Assembly (NCBI RefSeq): GCF_041929845.1 | Contig: NZ_JBHEEH010000001.1 | Coordinates: 1 to 64,000 of the forward strand | DNA from: Paenochrobactrum pullorum | GTDB lineage: Bacteria > Pseudomonadota > Alphaproteobacteria > Rhizobiales > Rhizobiaceae | Reading direction: 5' to 3' | DNA length: 64,000 bases | Part shown: positions 40,216 to 49,479 of the stretch, piece by piece | Position numbering within the stretch: position 1 is the stretch's first letter | Layout of the letters: every line of letters begins with the position of its first letter | Position numbers and translations under genes: made by a program | Notes under the pieces: generated by a model | The model's database searches: none | What the model saw: the letters and a program-made list of their open reading frames with translations, nothing else | What the model was told of the DNA's origin: nothing

Positions 40216-40323
40216 TATCTATCTGTGATTAACTGTGACAATAACCAATCTGTGCAGTTTTGTTAATTTATCTTTCACTTCATTACGCCACACTGCGGCT
40301 CATACCACCCGGAGTTTTGAGTA

Positions 40324-40554
40324 ATGGGTAATCAACAAAAAGACATCAAAGAGATCGACCGCGATCCATCCTATCGTCCGCTTTCCAATGCCAAAAGCAG
40401 CGCATTGCGTATTGCACTATTATTCGGCTCGGCGGCTCTTGCCCTTGGTATGATCATCATTCCATTGATGAATGAACGTGCCAACCGTCAAGACATGCAA
40501 GCATTGTTCCCGTATAGTGTCGACATGACCAAGACAGGCTCAATCCGTAACTAA
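40324..40554 (+). CDS. small single-span membrane protein
   Basis: A 76-residue protein with a polar N-terminus (MGNQQKDIKEIDRDPSYRPL), one hydrophobic helix (ALRIALLFGSAALALGMIII) and a C-terminal periplasmic-looking segment. It appears to be a conserved Rhizobiales hypothetical, but I do not know a function. It ends 1 bp before the convergent methyltransferase gene. Confidence 0.75.
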   Translation: MGNQQKDIKEIDRDPSYRPLSNAKSSALRIALLFGSAALALGMIIIPLMNERANRQDMQALFPYSVDMTKTGSIRN

Positions 40555-40555
40555 T

Positions 40556-41461
40556 CTATTCTTCATCCGGTTTGGTTTGAAATTGCTGTAATGCATCTGC
40601 CAGCGAGGCTTTGGCAGAACCGGGCTTTAACGGCTTTTGCTGTGATTCATGCGGCTTCCAGCCCGACATCCACAGTGTTGAAAAACTTGCTCTGATGCGC
40701 CCGTCCAGATCAGAAAAACGATCAGTATAAATCTGCGCCGCACGCATGAAAACACTGCGCGTCAGTGGCTTTCTCGATCGATCAAGCAGAATATTCTGCA
40801 TACCCATGGCGCGAATATCTTTAAGCAAATCGAACATAGAATTATAACGAACCGTCACTGTATCAACATCAGTAACAGGCAATGCAAATCCGGCTCGCTG
40901 CAACAAAGCGCCCGCATCGCGAATATCTGCAAAAGGCGCAATACGGGCAGCCGCACCGCCGGTCAATTCGATCTCGGCTTGCATCAGGCTTTCACGCAAT
41001 TCACCCAAAGTGCCGGTGCCGGGAAAAGCTGCCAGAAACAAACCATCAGGGCGCAATGCACGGGAAATCTGGATCAGCATACCAGGCAAATCATTGACCA
41101 GATGCAGAGACATCAAGGATATAATCAGATCAGCGCTTTGTGGCTCCAGCGGCAGGATTTCGTTTGGCTCAACCACGCCTTTTTCAAAAGCAGCACCGCT
41201 GTCTTGAAAATAGAAATCGCCCTGCTCAATGCGGATGACTTTATCGACTTTTTCCGAATGCGCTAAACCTTGCGCCAAGGCATCCGTATAGCCCATCAGC
41301 GCCACACCGGTGCCGAAATGCTTTTCGACCGCACTTAAGCGATCCAGCACATCTTCAACTGCGCGCGATAGTAAAAAGTCAGCGTCTGCGACGGGCTTTG
41401 CCAAAGCACGCTTTTGAAACTGCAACATCAATCGGCGGTCAAAAATTCCGCTACCCGACAT
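40556..41461 (-). CDS. SAM-dependent methyltransferase, BioC/NDUFAF5-like
   Basis: A 301-residue class I methyltransferase. The usual glycine motif I is weak (MGYTDALAQG), but the following VVEPNEILPLEPQSADLIIS and LHLVNDLPGMLIQISRALRP segments match the BioC/NDUFAF5-like group. It may modify a respiratory complex I assembly factor or a small metabolite; the family includes mitochondrial NDUFAF5. It is divergent from comF. Confidence 0.75.
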   Translation of the reverse strand: MSGSGIFDRRLMLQFQKRALAKPVADADFLLSRAVEDVLDRLSAVEKHFGTGVALMGYTDALAQGLAHSEKVDKVIRIEQGDFYFQDSGAAFEKGVVEPNEILPLEPQSADLIISLMSLHLVNDLPGMLIQISRALRPDGLFLAAFPGTGTLGELRESLMQAEIELTGGAAARIAPFADIRDAGALLQRAGFALPVTDVDTVTVRYNSMFDLLKDIRAMGMQNILLDRSRKPLTRSVFMRAAQIYTDRFSDLDGRIRASFSTLWMSGWKPHESQQKPLKPGSAKASLADALQQFQTKPDEE

Positions 41462-41541
41462 TTATAATCCGCCTTTTACAATCCGCATTTCTTCTGGCAT
41501 GGTGAACCAGTGTTACATGCGTTCGATTGGGAGCGAATGCA

Positions 41542-42351
41542 ATGACAAACCATGTCAGTTTGAAAAATAATGACGATGATGAAGAGCCGAAAAGGCTCAA
41601 TTTCAGCTTTTCTGCGTTCAGTAAAAAGGCGTTCAAAACCGCTGCCGATATTTTATTTCCGCCTACCTGCATCGGCTGCAAACGCCATGTTTCGCATCCT
41701 GGTTCCTTGTGCCCGACCTGCTGGTGTGAAATCCGCTTTATCGAACAACCCTTTTGTCCTGTGCTCGGCACACCCTTTGCCCATGATTTCGGCTCGCATT
41801 TTTTATGTGCCGAGGCCATTGCCATTCCACCGCCTTTCAAGCGCCTGCGCTCGGCCGTCTTGCACAAGGGGGCGGCGCAACGCATGGCGGTATCATTGAA
41901 ATTTTATGACCGTACCGATCTGGCACCATGGATGGCACAGTGGCTGGCACGTGCAGGACGTGAATTGCTTGATGATTGCGATGTGATCATCCCCGTGCCT
42001 CTCCATCGCTGGCGCTTCTGGCAGCGCCGTTATAACCAATCGGCAGAGCTTGCACGCAGCCTGGCTAAATCCGCCAACAAAACCTTTTGCGTTGATGCTT
42101 TGATCCGCACCCGCAACACGGTACAACAAACCGGCCTTGGCAGCAAAGAACGCCAACGCAATGTCGATGGTGCTTTCAAAGTGCCCGATAGAGGCGATAT
42201 CCATATTCGCGGGCGACGGATTTTGCTCATTGATGATGTTTATACGACAGGTGCAACAGTACGCTCTGCCACCCGCACATTATTGCGTCACGGCGCGCAA
42301 TCCGTAGACGTTTTAACTTTCAGCCGTGTTTTGCCCGAACATATACAATGA
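41542..42351 (+). CDS. comF: ComF family phosphoribosyltransferase-like protein
   Basis: A 269-residue protein with an N-terminal zinc-ribbon-like double CX2C (CIGCKRHVSHPGSLCPTC), the VIIPVPLHRWRFWQRRYNQS segment and a PRPP-binding motif ILLIDDVYTTGATV near the end. ComF/GntX proteins are linked to DNA uptake or nucleotide handling, though the role in alphaproteobacteria is unsettled. ATG 41542 is preceded by GGGAG. Confidence 0.9.
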   Translation: MTNHVSLKNNDDDEEPKRLNFSFSAFSKKAFKTAADILFPPTCIGCKRHVSHPGSLCPTCWCEIRFIEQPFCPVLGTPFAHDFGSHFLCAEAIAIPPPFKRLRSAVLHKGAAQRMAVSLKFYDRTDLAPWMAQWLARAGRELLDDCDVIIPVPLHRWRFWQRRYNQSAELARSLAKSANKTFCVDALIRTRNTVQQTGLGSKERQRNVDGAFKVPDRGDIHIRGRRILLIDDVYTTGATVRSATRTLLRHGAQSVDVLTFSRVLPEHIQ

Positions 42352-42421
42352 AGCTTTAAACAACGGGGGCTTTCAGCACACGCAATAAAAGCATATATGA
42401 GCATCAACAATGGAGTTAATC

Positions 42422-42685
42422 ATGGTTGATGTTACAATTTATACCCGTCCGGGCTGCCCTTATTGCACCAAAGCAAAAGCTTTGCTGTCACAGAAAAATG
42501 TTGCATTTAACGAAATCAATGCAGGTGGCACCCCCGAACTTCGTGCAGAAATGCAACAAAAATCAGGCCGCAACACATTTCCGCAAATTTTTGTCGGTGA
42601 TTATCATGTCGGCGGCTGTGATGATTTGCATGCTCTGGACGCAACTGGCAAGCTGGACACACTTCTAGAGACCGGAACACTATAA
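42422..42685 (+). CDS. grxC: glutaredoxin 3
   Basis: An 87-residue glutaredoxin with the CPYC active site in YTRPGCPYCTKAKALL, the TFPQIFVGDYHVGGCDDLHA glutathione-binding region, and standard length. It reduces disulfides and supports ribonucleotide reductase with glutathione. ATG 42422 has GGAG at 6 nt. It is followed 11 bp later by the nitrilase-like gene, probably in one operon with it and DUF1178. Confidence 0.95.
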   Translation: MVDVTIYTRPGCPYCTKAKALLSQKNVAFNEINAGGTPELRAEMQQKSGRNTFPQIFVGDYHVGGCDDLHALDATGKLDTLLETGTL

Positions 42686-42696
42686 GGGAAAAAACC

Positions 42697-43533
42697 ATGA
42701 GCACTTTTCGCGCAGCCGCCATCCAAATGCGTGTCGGCAGTGATATCAACGCCAATGTTGAATCTCTGGACCAACTTGTTGCAGAGGCTGCGCGCCAAGG
42801 TGCTCACTATGTTCAAACCCCTGAAGCAACCGGCGGCTTTCAACGCGATAAAAACGTGCTGCTCGCCACTATCCGCGACGAGGCCGATGATCCGGTATTT
42901 CTGGCGGCCGCAAAGCTTGCCAAAGCACACGGCATTTATCTGCATATTGGTTCCACCGCCATTCGTTCAGCTGATAATAAAGCCGCCAATCGTGGTGTGA
43001 TTTTTGCGCCGACGGGCGAAAAAGTTACCACCTATGACAAAATCCATATGTTTGATGTGGATTTGGATAATGGCGAAAGCTGGCGCGAATCCGCCACTTA
43101 TGAACCGGGTGACAAAGCGATTGTTGTTGAAACGCCGCTTGCCAAGATCGGCATGGGTATTTGCTACGATATCCGCTTTCCGCAGCTTTTTCAGGCACAG
43201 GCTTTGCTTGGTGCCAATCTGCTGACAGCACCTGCAGCCTTCACCCGCCAGACCGGTGAAGCGCATTGGCATATTTTGCAGCGCGCCCGCGCCATTGAAA
43301 ATGGTGCCTTCCTGATTTCTGCCGCTCAAGGCGGTTTTCATGAAGATGGGCGCGGCACTTATGGTCACTCCATCATCGTCTCGCCTTGGGGCACAATTTT
43401 GGCGGAAGCCAACCATGATGAGCCATGTGTGATTGTTGCAGAAATTGACGTCAGTGAATCCACTTTTGCGCGCAAAAAAATTCCTAATCTAGCCAATGCG
43501 CGCAAATTCAGCACGCAAATTGTCAAATTTTAA
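42697..43533 (+). CDS. carbon-nitrogen hydrolase, Nit1-like
   Basis: A 278-residue nitrilase-superfamily amidase. The triad is visible: Glu in VQTPEATGGFQ, Lys in VTTYDKIHMFD, Cys in IGMGICYDIRFPQLFQ. Close relatives (Nit1/YafV-like) hydrolyse deaminated glutathione, a metabolite repair reaction; its pairing with grxC agrees. Length is normal. Confidence 0.9.
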   Translation: MSTFRAAAIQMRVGSDINANVESLDQLVAEAARQGAHYVQTPEATGGFQRDKNVLLATIRDEADDPVFLAAAKLAKAHGIYLHIGSTAIRSADNKAANRGVIFAPTGEKVTTYDKIHMFDVDLDNGESWRESATYEPGDKAIVVETPLAKIGMGICYDIRFPQLFQAQALLGANLLTAPAAFTRQTGEAHWHILQRARAIENGAFLISAAQGGFHEDGRGTYGHSIIVSPWGTILAEANHDEPCVIVAEIDVSESTFARKKIPNLANARKFSTQIVKF

Positions 43534-43550
43534 GGACTAAAACAAAGAAA

Positions 43551-43976
43551 ATGATCCGCTTTTCACTTAATTGTGCCAGCAACCATCATTTCGAAGCATG
43601 GTTTCGAAACAATGATGATTTTGACCAGCAGCTGAAAAGCGGTTTTGTCAGCTGCCCGCAATGCGGCTCACAAAACGTGCAAAAAGCGCTGATGGCACCA
43701 TCTGTTTCAACCGGACGCAAAAAAGACCAGATCGCAGTTACCCTGGATGAAGCGCAGAAAAAAATTCTGAACGACATTCAGGATCTGGCACGTAAGGTGC
43801 GGGAAAATGCGGATTATGTCGGTGATAAATTTGCCGAAGAAGCACGTAAAATCCATTATGGCGAAACAAAAAAACGCGGCATTTACGGCGAAGCAACTAC
43901 CGAAGACGTGACATCCCTCGTTGATGAAGGCATTGAAATCATGCCGCTTCCGGCTTTGCCTGAAGACAAAAACTGA
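43551..43976 (+). CDS. DUF1178 family protein
   Basis: A 141-residue protein with FSLNCASNHHFEAWFRNNDD, then a CPQCGS zinc-knuckle-like motif, then ARKVRENADYVGDKFAEEAR, all typical of DUF1178. No function is known. It is the last gene of the comF/grxC/nitrilase cluster, the usual arrangement in alphaproteobacteria. Confidence 0.92.
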   Translation: MIRFSLNCASNHHFEAWFRNNDDFDQQLKSGFVSCPQCGSQNVQKALMAPSVSTGRKKDQIAVTLDEAQKKILNDIQDLARKVRENADYVGDKFAEEARKIHYGETKKRGIYGEATTEDVTSLVDEGIEIMPLPALPEDKN

Positions 43977-44215
43977 TCACTTTATTTCATTTTTTAAAAG
44001 CAGCGCGCTTCATGAACAAGATATTTTCCCGATATGGAAGCAGCGCTCCCATTTAGGGAAATATTTTTCTAATAAACTTTAATATTGGAATTATATACCC
44101 CATATATAGATTTCTACGCAAGGTGAAAACTTGAGTTTATCCAAAGCAGGACTAAGATCACTGCCAATGTCACAAGAGATTTTACTCAAGGGTTCTAAGG
44201 TATAAGGATCTAACC

Positions 44216-45202
44216 ATGTCGAAATCAGATAGCCAAACTTCAGATAAGCAAATCGGTCGCGGTCATGTTTACGACTCGATCCTTGATACGATCGGCAACA
44301 CACCTTTGGTGCGGATTGACAAATTCGCCAAAGAAAATGGTGTTGTCGCCAACCTTCTCGTCAAGCTTGAATTCTTCAACCCATTAGCCAGCGTCAAAGA
44401 CCGTATCGGTCTGGCATTGATCGAAGCACTGGAAGCGCAGGGCAAAGCCGTGCCAGGCCAAACAACATTAATTGAGCCAACTTCAGGCAATACCGGCATT
44501 GCTTTGGCTTTTGCAGCTGCTGCCAAAGGCTACCGCCTGATTTTGACCATGCCGGAAACCATGTCGGTTGAACGACGCAAATTGCTGAAATTCCTCGGTG
44601 CGGAATTGGTGCTGACGGAAGGCGCGAAAGGCATGAAAGGTGCGATTGCCAAGGCCGAAGAATTGGCTGAAAGCACACCGTATGCCATTATTCCTCAGCA
44701 GTTTGAAAATCAGGCCAACCCTGAAATTCACCGCAAAACCACAGCAGAAGAAATCTGGAACGACACCAATGGTGAAGCCGACATCCTGATTTCCGGTATT
44801 GGTACCGGCGGCACCATCACCGGCGTGGGACAAGTTTTGAAAGCGCGTAAACCTGAATTTAAAGTGGTTGCGGTTGAACCAAAAGATTCGCCCGTTCTTT
44901 CCGGCGGCGCGCCGGGCCCGCATAAAATTCAAGGCATTGGTGCAGGCTTTGCACCAAAGACTTTGGACACTGAAGTCTACGACGAAATCATTCAGGTTTC
45001 CAATGAAGACTCATTTGCCAAATCACGTGAACTGGCACGCGTTGAAGGTATTCCGGTTGGTATTTCATCGGGCGCGGCACTAACCGCTGCTATCGAAGTT
45101 GGTAAACGTCCCGAAAACAAGGGCAAGAATATCGTTATCATCATTCCTTCATTTGCCGAACGTTATCTGTCGACCGCTTTGTTTGAAGGTCTCGACGACT
45201 AA
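44216..45202 (+). CDS. cysK: cysteine synthase A
   Basis: A 328-residue O-acetylserine sulfhydrylase that makes L-cysteine from O-acetylserine and sulfide. PLP Lys lies in FNPLASVKDRIGLALI; TSGNTGIALAFAAAAKGYRL binds substrate; GIGTGGTITGVGQVLKARKP binds phosphate; VGISSGAALTAAIEV follows. Sequence length and motifs are complete. It is transcribed alone with its own terminator. Confidence 0.96.
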   Translation: MSKSDSQTSDKQIGRGHVYDSILDTIGNTPLVRIDKFAKENGVVANLLVKLEFFNPLASVKDRIGLALIEALEAQGKAVPGQTTLIEPTSGNTGIALAFAAAAKGYRLILTMPETMSVERRKLLKFLGAELVLTEGAKGMKGAIAKAEELAESTPYAIIPQQFENQANPEIHRKTTAEEIWNDTNGEADILISGIGTGGTITGVGQVLKARKPEFKVVAVEPKDSPVLSGGAPGPHKIQGIGAGFAPKTLDTEVYDEIIQVSNEDSFAKSRELARVEGIPVGISSGAALTAAIEVGKRPENKGKNIVIIIPSFAERYLSTALFEGLDD

Positions 45203-45227
45203 TCTTTTCAATCATTAGCATAAAGAA

Positions 45228-45257
45228 AAAGCCCGGTTTCGATTACGACCGGGCTTT
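45228..45257 (+). terminator. cysK terminator
   Basis: Perfect 10-bp arms (45228-45237, 45248-45257) around a 10-nt loop with T residues after the stem. Confidence 0.88.
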
Positions 45258-45282
45258 TATTTAAGATAGTCTGACATGCTAC

Positions 45283-45411
45283 TCATCGTGCACCACGCGC
45301 TGCACAAGCAGGTCCCGGACCACGCATATAATGACGTTCCGGACGATAGCTTGGCACCACGAATTCACGAATAACGTTCATACTTGCAAAAATTTGAACC
45401 AAAATGCCCAT
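45283..45411 (-). CDS. small conserved-looking protein, 42 aa
   Basis: ATG 45411 is 6 nt after AAGGGTG. The peptide begins MGILVQIFASMNVIREFVVP and ends with an Arg/Pro/Gly-rich part containing SYRPERHYMRGPGP. The N-terminal half is hydrophobic, the rest basic. It is too short for routine annotation, but start signal and composition support it. A longer start at 45435 is possible. Confidence 0.5.
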   Translation of the reverse strand: MGILVQIFASMNVIREFVVPSYRPERHYMRGPGPACAARGAR

Positions 45412-45582
45412 CACTTTCACCCTTGATATCTTCATCCATATACAACCAATGATGCGTTAATTTTTTTACGCTCTCATTAATCAAATATTTAACATTTAAA
45501 GATGAATACACACTGAACAGCTCTGGTTAATGAAATCTTAAATCAGGTTTCATTGATTGTTATCCACAATCAGAAAATAAAA

Positions 45583-45719
45583 AATGGCGCTAAAGCGTGT
45601 CGCACTTAATCGTATCCACTGTGCTCGCTCTAGCGTTTTGTTTTTATGCATGTCTTTATCCCAAAACCGGTGCCCACTTTTGGGAGACATGCTTTAAATG
45701 CATAAGCACCAGCGCCATT
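45583..45719. repeat. 137-bp Rhizobiales interspersed palindromic element
   Basis: Outer arms AATGGCGCT (45583-45591) and AGCGCCATT (45711-45719) enclose a second hairpin with arms GCATGTCT (45648-45655) and AGACATGC (45685-45692) and inner arms CCCAAAA / TTTTGGG. Sequences of this type with CATGTCTTTATCCC are known to me from Brucella/Ochrobactrum intergenic DNA. It lies beyond the cysK/hbd gap. Confidence 0.75.
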
Positions 45720-45744
45720 AGAATTCGTAACATACGATCCGAAC

Positions 45745-46620
45745 TTAACGTGTCGGCACTGGCTCATCACCACGGTAATCATAGAAACCACGGCCTGCTT
45801 TACGCCCCAGCCATCCAGCCTCTACATATTTGACCAACAGTGGGCACGGGCGATATTTGCTATCCGACAATCCGTCATAAAGAACCTGCATGATCGACAA
45901 GCATGTGTCGAGACCAATAAAATCAGCGAGCTGCAATGGCCCCATCGGATGATTGGCACCAAGGCGCATCGCAGTGTCGATTGAATCCACCGAACCGACA
46001 CCTTCATAAAGCGTATAAATCGCCTCATTAATCATCGGCAGCAAAATTCGGTTGACGATAAAGGCCGGAAAATCTTCCGCTACAGTGATGGTTTTATCCA
46101 GCGACTTTACGAAAGCTTGTGCTTCCTTGAAGGTGACTTCTTCGGTCGCAATGCCGCGCACCAGCTCAACCAGTTTCATCACTGGCACAGGATTCATAAA
46201 ATGAATGCCCATGAAACGCTCCGGACGGTCAGTGGTTGCCGCCAGTCGGGTGATGGAGATGGATGAGGTATTGGTCGCTAGAATCGCTTCCGGATTAAGG
46301 ATTGGACAAAGGGAAGCAAAGATTTTTCGTTTGACATCTTCATCTTCGGTTGCGGCTTCAATCGCCAGATCAACGCCAGCCAGTTCCTCCATGGATTTGG
46401 CGGGCACGATTTTTTTCATCGCTTCACTGCGCTGCGCATCTTCCAGCTTACCGGAAGCAACCTGACGCGCCATATTGCCATTGATAGTGGCAATACCTTT
46501 TTCCAAACGGTCGGCATCTGCATCATGCAACAGCACTGTATATCCGGCGAGCGCACATACATGTGCAATTCCGCTGCCCATTTGTCCGGCACCGATAATT
46601 CCAACTGACTTAATCGCCAC
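45745..46620 (-). CDS. 3-hydroxybutyryl-CoA dehydrogenase
   Basis: A 291-residue NAD(P)-dependent enzyme of butyrate/PHB and fatty acid metabolism. Signatures: VGIIGAGQMGSGIAHVCALA (Rossmann), LATNTSSISITRLAATTDRP, GIHFMNPVPVMKLVELVRG (catalytic His region) and FVNRILLPMINEAIYTLYEG. Length is normal. It lies downstream of etfBA with a terminator between, so it may be transcribed separately. Confidence 0.95.
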   Translation of the reverse strand: MAIKSVGIIGAGQMGSGIAHVCALAGYTVLLHDADADRLEKGIATINGNMARQVASGKLEDAQRSEAMKKIVPAKSMEELAGVDLAIEAATEDEDVKRKIFASLCPILNPEAILATNTSSISITRLAATTDRPERFMGIHFMNPVPVMKLVELVRGIATEEVTFKEAQAFVKSLDKTITVAEDFPAFIVNRILLPMINEAIYTLYEGVGSVDSIDTAMRLGANHPMGPLQLADFIGLDTCLSIMQVLYDGLSDSKYRPCPLLVKYVEAGWLGRKAGRGFYDYRGDEPVPTR

Positions 46621-46683
46621 CGTAACACTCCTCCGTTTAAACGCCCCGCTGTCATTCAGTCAGGGCTAAAACCGTTGATAAAA

Positions 46684-46712
46684 TTTGTCAGAACCAAGCT
46701 GGTTCTGACAAA
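46684..46712 (-). terminator. etfBA terminator
   Basis: Perfect 13-bp arms (46684-46696, 46700-46712) with a 3-nt loop between etfA and the dehydrogenase gene, with a short T run on the minus strand. Confidence 0.8.
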
Positions 46713-46715
46713 AAA

Positions 46716-47645
46716 TTAAAGCGCTTTTTCCAGTTCCGGCAAGATCGTAAAGAGATCGCCCACCAGACCATAATCAGCCACCTGAAAAATCGGTGCTTCT
46801 TCGTCTTTGTTGATCGCAACAATAACTTTTGCATCCTTCATACCAGCCAGATGCTGAATGGCACCGGAAATACCAGCCGCGATATAAAGTTCAGGTGCAA
46901 CCACTTTACCGGTCTGCCCCACCTGCCAATCATTAGGCGCGTAGCCTGCATCCACTGCCGCGCGCGATGCACCAACAGCTGCACCAAGCTTGTCTGCCAA
47001 AGGCAAGATCACTTCGTTGAACTTCTCTTCAGAACCAAGCGCACGACCGCCCGAAACAATGATCTTCGCAGATGTCAGCTCAGGACGTTCACCGCCTGAT
47101 AAATCTGCACCAACAAAAGAAGACAGAGCCGGATCAGCCACAGCTTCAACAGTTTCAATCGCCGCAGAACCACCAGTGCCAGCGGCAGAGAAAGAAGCAC
47201 TACGCACAGTGATAACTTTTTTGGCGTCAGTCGACTGTACGGTTTGAATGGCATTGCCAGCATAGATCGGACGCTTGAAAGTATCCGCCGAAACCACTTC
47301 CATGATTTCGGAAATCTGCGCCACATCAAGCAAAGCTGCCACGCGTGGCAAAATGTTTTTAGCGCTTGTGGTGGCTGCAGCAATCACCGTGTCATAACCA
47401 TCGGAAAGCTTAATGATCAGCGCCGCCACTGGCTCTGCCAAGCGATGTTCCAACGCATCGGATTGAGCCAGCAGAACTTTACGCACACCTTGAAGTTTTA
47501 CTGCCTGATCGGCAACGCTTTGCGCATTTTGACCGGCAATCAGAATATCGACATCCCCACCAATCGCCTGTGCAGCGCTCAGTGCTTTTGCGGTCTGGTC
47601 GGACAAGGTCGCATTATCATGTTCAGCAAACAGAAGAATAGCCAT
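46716..47645 (-). CDS. etfA: electron transfer flavoprotein alpha subunit
   Basis: A 309-residue ETF alpha subunit that carries FAD. Signatures: SGGRALGSEEKFNEVILPLA (FAD-binding) and AVGASRAAVDAGYAPNDWQV with GQTGKVVAPELYIAAGISGA near the C-terminus. It passes electrons from acyl-CoA dehydrogenases to ETF-quinone oxidoreductase. It follows etfB by 24 bp. Confidence 0.97.
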   Translation of the reverse strand: MAILLFAEHDNATLSDQTAKALSAAQAIGGDVDILIAGQNAQSVADQAVKLQGVRKVLLAQSDALEHRLAEPVAALIIKLSDGYDTVIAAATTSAKNILPRVAALLDVAQISEIMEVVSADTFKRPIYAGNAIQTVQSTDAKKVITVRSASFSAAGTGGSAAIETVEAVADPALSSFVGADLSGGERPELTSAKIIVSGGRALGSEEKFNEVILPLADKLGAAVGASRAAVDAGYAPNDWQVGQTGKVVAPELYIAAGISGAIQHLAGMKDAKVIVAINKDEEAPIFQVADYGLVGDLFTILPELEKAL

Positions 47646-47669
47646 CAGTATAAATCCTTGATCCTTAAC

Positions 47670-48419
47670 TTACAGAACGCCAGCTTCGTTTTTGAGCTTT
47701 TCAACCAGCTCGGCAACGGAAGCCACTTTGACGCCAGCCTTGCGGCCGCCCGGTTCTTCTGTTTTCAAAACCTTCAAGCGCGGTGCAATATCGACACCAA
47801 AATCAGCCGGTGATTTCTCATCCAGCGGCTTTTTCTTCGCCTTCATAATATTCGGCAAGGACGCATAACGCGGCTCATTTAAACGCAGATCAACGGTTAC
47901 AATTGCCGGTAGTTTGACATTGATTGTCTGCAAGCCGCCATCAACTTCACGCGTTACTGTTGCTTTACCATCGCCAAGCTCGAGCTTGGAAGCAAATGTT
48001 GCCTGCGCCCAGTTGAGAAGCGCTGCCAGCATCTGGCCGGTCTGATTGCTGTCGTCATCAATGGCTTGCTTGCCCAAAAACACCATATTCGGCTGTTCGG
48101 CTTCAACAACGCCCTTTAACACCTTGGCAACGCCTAAAGGCTCGACCTGATCATCGGTTTTAACCAGAATGGCACGGTCGGCGCCCATCGCCAGCGCGGT
48201 GCGCAATGTTTCCTGTGCCTGAGCCGGACCAATTGAAACAACGACGATTTCAGAAACGTGACCAGCTTCTTTCAAACGGATTGCTTCTTCAACCGCAATC
48301 TCATCAAACGGATTCATCGACATTTTTACATTGTTCAGTTCAACGCCGGTTCCGTCAGGTTTGACACGGATATTGACGTTGTAATCGACGACACGTTTGA
48401 CTGCGACGAGGACTTTCAT
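47670..48419 (-). CDS. etfB: electron transfer flavoprotein beta subunit
   Basis: A 249-residue ETF beta subunit that starts MKVLVAVKRVVDYNVNIRVK and shows VNPFDEIAVEEAIRLKEAGH and KQAIDDDSNQTGQMLAALLN with LRLNEPRYASLPNIMKAKKK near the end. ATG 48419 is preferred to 48425 because AAAGG lies 8 nt before it. It is cotranscribed with etfA. Confidence 0.96.
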   Translation of the reverse strand: MKVLVAVKRVVDYNVNIRVKPDGTGVELNNVKMSMNPFDEIAVEEAIRLKEAGHVSEIVVVSIGPAQAQETLRTALAMGADRAILVKTDDQVEPLGVAKVLKGVVEAEQPNMVFLGKQAIDDDSNQTGQMLAALLNWAQATFASKLELGDGKATVTREVDGGLQTINVKLPAIVTVDLRLNEPRYASLPNIMKAKKKPLDEKSPADFGVDIAPRLKVLKTEEPGGRKAGVKVASVAELVEKLKNEAGVL

Positions 48420-48666
48420 CCACATAACCTTTCATTTCATCAATGCAGCAAAATGATAATTGTCACTTCGCTTAAACATCCTGCTGGCATCTTCATCCGA
48501 TTTCACCACCATCAGAAGCCTGTTCACACAATTGATGAGTTTGGCGATAAATTTTACTGAAACGTAATGACGCTTCATCTATCCGTCAATCAGATAACGC
48601 TGAAAGCCGCATTAAAGATAACGGTTCTTTGCTGACGCTGATTTTTATCAGCATTTTTAGCTTCTC

Positions 48667-49245
48667 TTAACGGTTTTGGCCCGGCACCCACAAAACATCA
48701 AGCGCGCCATTATCGTTCACCGCACGCGATGCGACAAAGAAAAAATCCGACAGACGATTGATATATTGCAAGGCCTCGCGGGAGACGACCTCGCCTTCAA
48801 TATCGCTCAATGCCACCATCAGACGTTCGGCACGTCTTGAAACAGTGCGTGCCAAATGCAGCATCGCGGAAGCCGCTGACCCACCCGGCAAAATGAAAGA
48901 ACGCAGTGGTGCCAGATGAGCATTCAACGCATCAATATCGGCTTCCACGCGTTCCACTTGGGAGGCCACAATGCGCAAAGGCTCATATGGTAACACTGTA
49001 CCATCATCAGGTGCGGAAAGATCAGCGCCCAAATCAAACAGATCATTTTGAATACGCGACAGCATCGCATCCACTTCCGGATAGGCTTCCAGATGCAAGC
49101 GCGCCATGCCGACACAAGCATTGGTTTCATCCACCGTGCCATAGGCTTCAACGCGCAGATCACTTTTCTTGCGGCGCGCGCCAATGGTCAGCCCTGTGGT
49201 GCCATCATCGCCGGTGCGGGTATAAATCTTGTTGAGCTTGACCAT
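48667..49245 (-). CDS. cob(I)alamin adenosyltransferase, PduO type
   Basis: A 192-residue enzyme that makes adenosylcobalamin. KIYTRTGDDGTTGLTIGAR (ATP loop), VEAYGTVDETNACVGMARLH, FILPGGSAASAMLHLARTVSRR, and a C-terminal NRLSDFFFVASRAVNDNG are family marks. It is 3 bp from the HIG1-like gene upstream; its place next to etf genes is conserved in Rhizobiales. Confidence 0.95.
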   Translation of the reverse strand: MVKLNKIYTRTGDDGTTGLTIGARRKKSDLRVEAYGTVDETNACVGMARLHLEAYPEVDAMLSRIQNDLFDLGADLSAPDDGTVLPYEPLRIVASQVERVEADIDALNAHLAPLRSFILPGGSAASAMLHLARTVSRRAERLMVALSDIEGEVVSREALQYINRLSDFFFVASRAVNDNGALDVLWVPGQNR

Positions 49246-49248
49246 GGA

Positions 49249-49449
49249 TTAACCTGCATGACGACTGAAATAAATGGTTGCAAAGATCAGCACCAATGCG
49301 ATGAACTGCAAAAAAATGCGCAATTGCATCATCTTGTTGGAATAGTGCCCGTCGCCGCCACGCATCATATTGCGCAAACCTAAAAACAGCACGAAGGCAA
49401 CAGCGGCCATCGCAAGCATCGCGCCATATTTTAATAGAGAATCCATCAT
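49249..49449 (-). CDS. HIG1-like twin-transmembrane protein
   Basis: A 66-residue protein with two hydrophobic helices around GGDGHYSNKMMQLRIFLQFI, the HIG1 domain pattern. Relatives are associated with respiratory complexes under low oxygen. A second ATG at 49446 is also usable. It precedes the cobalamin adenosyltransferase gene by 3 bp. Confidence 0.85.
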   Translation of the reverse strand: MMDSLLKYGAMLAMAAVAFVLFLGLRNMMRGGDGHYSNKMMQLRIFLQFIALVLIFATIYFSRHAG

Positions 49450-49479
49450 CCACCCATTATGTTTATCACTGTAAGACGT

